Assembly (NCBI GenBank): GCA_030643125.1
Contig: DAOWML010000068.1
Coordinates: forward strand, 1 to 8,892
Reading direction: 5' to 3'
DNA from: Bacteroidales bacterium
Lineage (GTDB): Bacteria > Bacteroidota > Bacteroidia > Bacteroidales > UBA12077
Length of the DNA: 8,892 nucleotides
Shown here: positions 7,241 through 8,892 of the stretch, in pieces
Position numbering within the stretch: position 1 is the stretch's first letter
Layout of the letters: the number at the start of each line of letters is the position of its first letter
Position numbers and translations under genes: made by a program
Notes under the pieces: model-generated
Databases searched by the model: none
Told to the model about the DNA's origin: nothing
Seen by the model: only the letters and a program-made list of their open reading frames with translations

Positions 7241-7711
7241 ATGAAAAGAATTACAATAATAATCTCACTTATATTAGCAATTACATTTAGTTCATTTGCA
7301 CAAATAAAACAAAACGAAAAAGGTATTTACCTTGATAAAAATAATAATATATATACCGGAGTTTACAACGAGTATTTTGAGAATGGAAATATTCGTGTTG
7401 AAATGAATTTAAAAAATGGAATTCAGGATGGTTTAACGAATATCTATTTTGAAAATGGTTTTAAGAATGAGCAAAGATCATATCAAAAAGGGAAAATGCA
7501 CGGAACATGGATAACCTGGAACGAACTGGAAATTAAGCTTGCTGAAGCAAATTATAATTTCGGCGAGAAACATGGTAAATGGTACATTTGGGACGAAAAC
7601 GAAACTTTGCGTTATGAAATGGAATATAACAAAGGGAACAAGGCAGGCATTTGGAAAATGTATAATGAATCTGGTGAATTAATTAACGAAAAAAACTATT
7701 CTGAGAATTAA
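7241..7711 (+). CDS. Secreted MORN-type repeat protein (YwqK-like)
   Basis: 156 residues. A Sec signal peptide (1-20, ending SSFA before Q21) shows export to the periplasm or beyond. There is no lipidation cysteine. From residue 40 the chain is five repeats with an exact 24-residue period, with glycines at 40, 64, 88, 112 and 136, each followed by an aromatic motif of the type GxWxxW/Y and a turn such as ENG or ENE. This is the MORN_2/YwqK-type beta-hairpin repeat. Databases often label such proteins as a YwqK antitoxin, but a signal peptide and the absence of a toxin neighbour argue against that. Such repeats are presumed to act as binding or scaffolding surfaces; no enzyme motif is seen. 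It may be the last member of the lipoprotein-receptor-LRR block. It ends about 20 bp before a strong bidirectional terminator. Confidence 0.85.
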   Translation: MKRITIIISLILAITFSSFAQIKQNEKGIYLDKNNNIYTGVYNEYFENGNIRVEMNLKNGIQDGLTNIYFENGFKNEQRSYQKGKMHGTWITWNELEIKLAEANYNFGEKHGKWYIWDENETLRYEMEYNKGNKAGIWKMYNESGELINEKNYSEN

Positions 7712-7732
7712 TTTATTTCTGAAAATATAGAT

Positions 7733-7760
7733 TAAAAGCCCTTGAAATAAAGGGCTTTTA
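7733..7760. terminator. Bidirectional intrinsic terminator between convergent genes
   Basis: A perfect 11-bp stem (TAAAAGCCCTT at 7733-7743 with 7750-7760) closes a 6-nt loop GAAATA. A GCCC/GGGC core is flanked by A4 and T4. It lies between the MORN-repeat gene (+) and the M23-like gene (-), directly abutting the latter's stop codon at 7761-7763, and can serve both strands. Confidence 0.88.
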
Positions 7761-8459
7761 TTATTGCAGTTTATTAATTTTCAAGATTAAATTAGGATCT
7801 ATACACAATTTATGAAAATAATCTATGGCAGATACAGGAGCAACACCCGGAAAATCGCCTTCGTTACCTAACATATCTGTAATAACCTGAAAATGCAAAT
7901 GTGGTGGCCAATTGCCATTAACGTTTTCATCACCAATATTAGCAATTACATCTCCTCGCCTAAGCTGCTGTCCTTTTTCTTTATCCTGAATTGAGTCAAG
8001 GCTCAGATGTCCGTATAAAGTATAAAATATTTCACCTTCGATTAAATGCTCTAAAATTAAGGTTGGACCGTAATCACCAAATGTTTCGTTGTTTTTAAAA
8101 CTATGAATAACTCCCGGTAATGGTGAGTAAATTGGAGTGCCGGCTTCTGCCCAAATATCAATTCCTAAATGAATACTGCGAGGTTCACCATCATTATCGA
8201 AATGCTTGCTTCGTTTATAAATTAATCTATCTTCGAAATATCCACCAACTCCAATTTTTTTCTTTTCCTTTTTAAGCGTTTTAAAAACATAATCAGTTAA
8301 TGCCTGCGTATTATCCATATCTACTTCATGCAAATCGATATTCTTATCAGAGAAATCAAAAACATAAACATTCTTATCGCTAAATTCAATATCAATGATT
8401 CTTGCAAAAAAATCCCTGTTTTCCCGAAGTATTTTAATAATATGATCAGTTTTATCCAT
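7761..8459 (-). CDS. M23-family metallopeptidase-like protein without signal peptide
   Basis: 232 residues from the ATG at 8459; a TTG at 8477 would add six residues (MHKKSV) but is a less likely start. Residues about 1-75 are a charged N-terminal region without a signal peptide or membrane helix. The LytM/M23 domain (about 90-205) has the full metal site: H97 and D101 in HLGIDIW, H189 in HLHFQ, and the additional active-site histidines H151 (LYGHLS) and H187. M23 enzymes normally cut peptidoglycan cross-bridges in the envelope, yet this protein appears cytoplasmic. The spacing and the segments GDYGPTLILEH, NWPPHLHFQ and GDFPGV are, from memory, like the M23 module found fused to class III aminotransferases and kinase-like domains in other bacteria, here as a stand-alone protein. 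The substrate is therefore uncertain. It lies 63 bp downstream of a membrane-protein gene on the same strand. Confidence 0.87.
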   Translation of the reverse strand: MDKTDHIIKILRENRDFFARIIDIEFSDKNVYVFDFSDKNIDLHEVDMDNTQALTDYVFKTLKKEKKKIGVGGYFEDRLIYKRSKHFDNDGEPRSIHLGIDIWAEAGTPIYSPLPGVIHSFKNNETFGDYGPTLILEHLIEGEIFYTLYGHLSLDSIQDKEKGQQLRRGDVIANIGDENVNGNWPPHLHFQVITDMLGNEGDFPGVAPVSAIDYFHKLCIDPNLILKINKLQ

Positions 8460-8522
8460 TACCGATTTTTTATGCAAGTTAACGAAAATTGGACTTAAAT
8501 TAAAGTGATATTTAATAATTTC

Positions 8523-8892
8523 TCATATCGGTTTTTTGCTTTTCTTTTGCTTGGAATAAGGATGTTTAAAGTATTGATAAAATCCAACTGTCAGAAACCC
8601 ATAAGCCAAAATAAAAAAATAATACCTGAAACCGAACGGAGTTGAATGAAGATAAGACACAAAAAGTAATACTAAAAAAGTAAGAAGCAATAAACTGTTT
8701 TGGACAAAATTTACAAGAATAGCCCATCTTTTATTTTTAAACAAAGCAATGGTTATAACAATTTTAATAAGTAACAAACCAGCTAAAACAGGAATGATAT
8801 TAGATGTAACAAAATCAAAAGTTGTATAGCTGTCGCCTGTCAGAAGAATACCAAAAACAAAGGTTAAAAAAATGGCAAAAATTAATCCCACA
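8523..8892 (-). CDS. Small integral membrane protein, unknown function (5'-truncated by window edge)
   Basis: The frame is open to the right edge; a GTG at 8891 could be a start, but the gene more probably continues beyond the window. About 122 residues are visible, with four hydrophobic helices (approximately 1-20, 27-52, 55-82 and 88-108) and a lysine-rich C-terminal tail (YSKQKKSKKPI) likely on the cytoplasmic side. No family motif was recognised. The stop is TGA at 8523-8525. It may be co-transcribed with the M23-like gene 63 bp downstream; no terminator was seen between them. Confidence 0.65.
   Translation of the reverse strand, partial: VGLIFAIFLTFVFGILLTGDSYTTFDFVTSNIIPVLAGLLLIKIVITIALFKNKRWAILVNFVQNSLLLLTFLVLLFVSYLHSTPFGFRYYFFILAYGFLTVGFYQYFKHPYSKQKKSKKPI

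Noticed and set aside
7241..7711. Toxin-antitoxin module
   Set aside because: The repeat family carries an antitoxin label in databases, but this protein is secreted and no toxin gene is adjacent.
8460..8477. TTG start at 8477 for the M23-like gene
   Set aside because: An in-frame ATG 18 bp downstream with an A-rich leader is more typical; the extra MHKKSV adds no recognisable signal peptide.

Overview
The window is a low-GC (visibly AT-rich) piece of a Bacteroidota chromosome, most likely from the Bacteroidales/Marinilabiliales side of the phylum, though the exact lineage cannot be fixed by eye. The supporting traits are: lipoproteins with an acidic run just after the lipidated cysteine (a surface-export signal typical of the phylum), a TonB-dependent receptor with an N-terminal carboxypeptidase-regulatory-like domain, a signal peptide ending in FAQ, A/T-rich leaders with little Shine-Dalgarno character, and short convergent terminators.

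Layout. At 1-1065 (+) lies the C-terminal part of a PiT-type inorganic phosphate transporter with a cytoplasmic PhoU-like helical tail. It ends at a strong bidirectional hairpin that it shares with a convergent OmpR/PhoB-family response regulator (1132-1827, -). A 238-bp divergent, very AT-rich region with spaced direct repeats follows. To its right, on the plus strand, are a surface-type lipoprotein of beta-helix character (2066-3478), a hairpin, a 936-residue TonB-dependent receptor (3568-6378), and 3 bp later a leucine-rich-repeat lipoprotein (6382-7167). A secreted MORN-type repeat protein (7241-7711) may belong to the same transcript or have its own promoter. A second bidirectional hairpin separates this block from two minus-strand genes: a signal-peptide-less M23 metallopeptidase-like protein (7761-8459) and the 3' part of a four-helix membrane protein (8523 to the right edge).

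How the genes may work together. The most interesting unit is the plus-strand block of surface lipoprotein, TonB receptor, LRR lipoprotein and MORN-repeat exoprotein, divergent from a kinase-less response regulator that sits beside a phosphate transporter. It looks like an outer-membrane uptake or binding system in which a non-SusD, beta-helix lipoprotein partners the receptor. A phosphorus-related substrate is a reasonable hypothesis from the neighbours, but nothing in the receptor itself proves it. No RNA genes, CRISPR arrays, insertion sequences or integration sites were seen.
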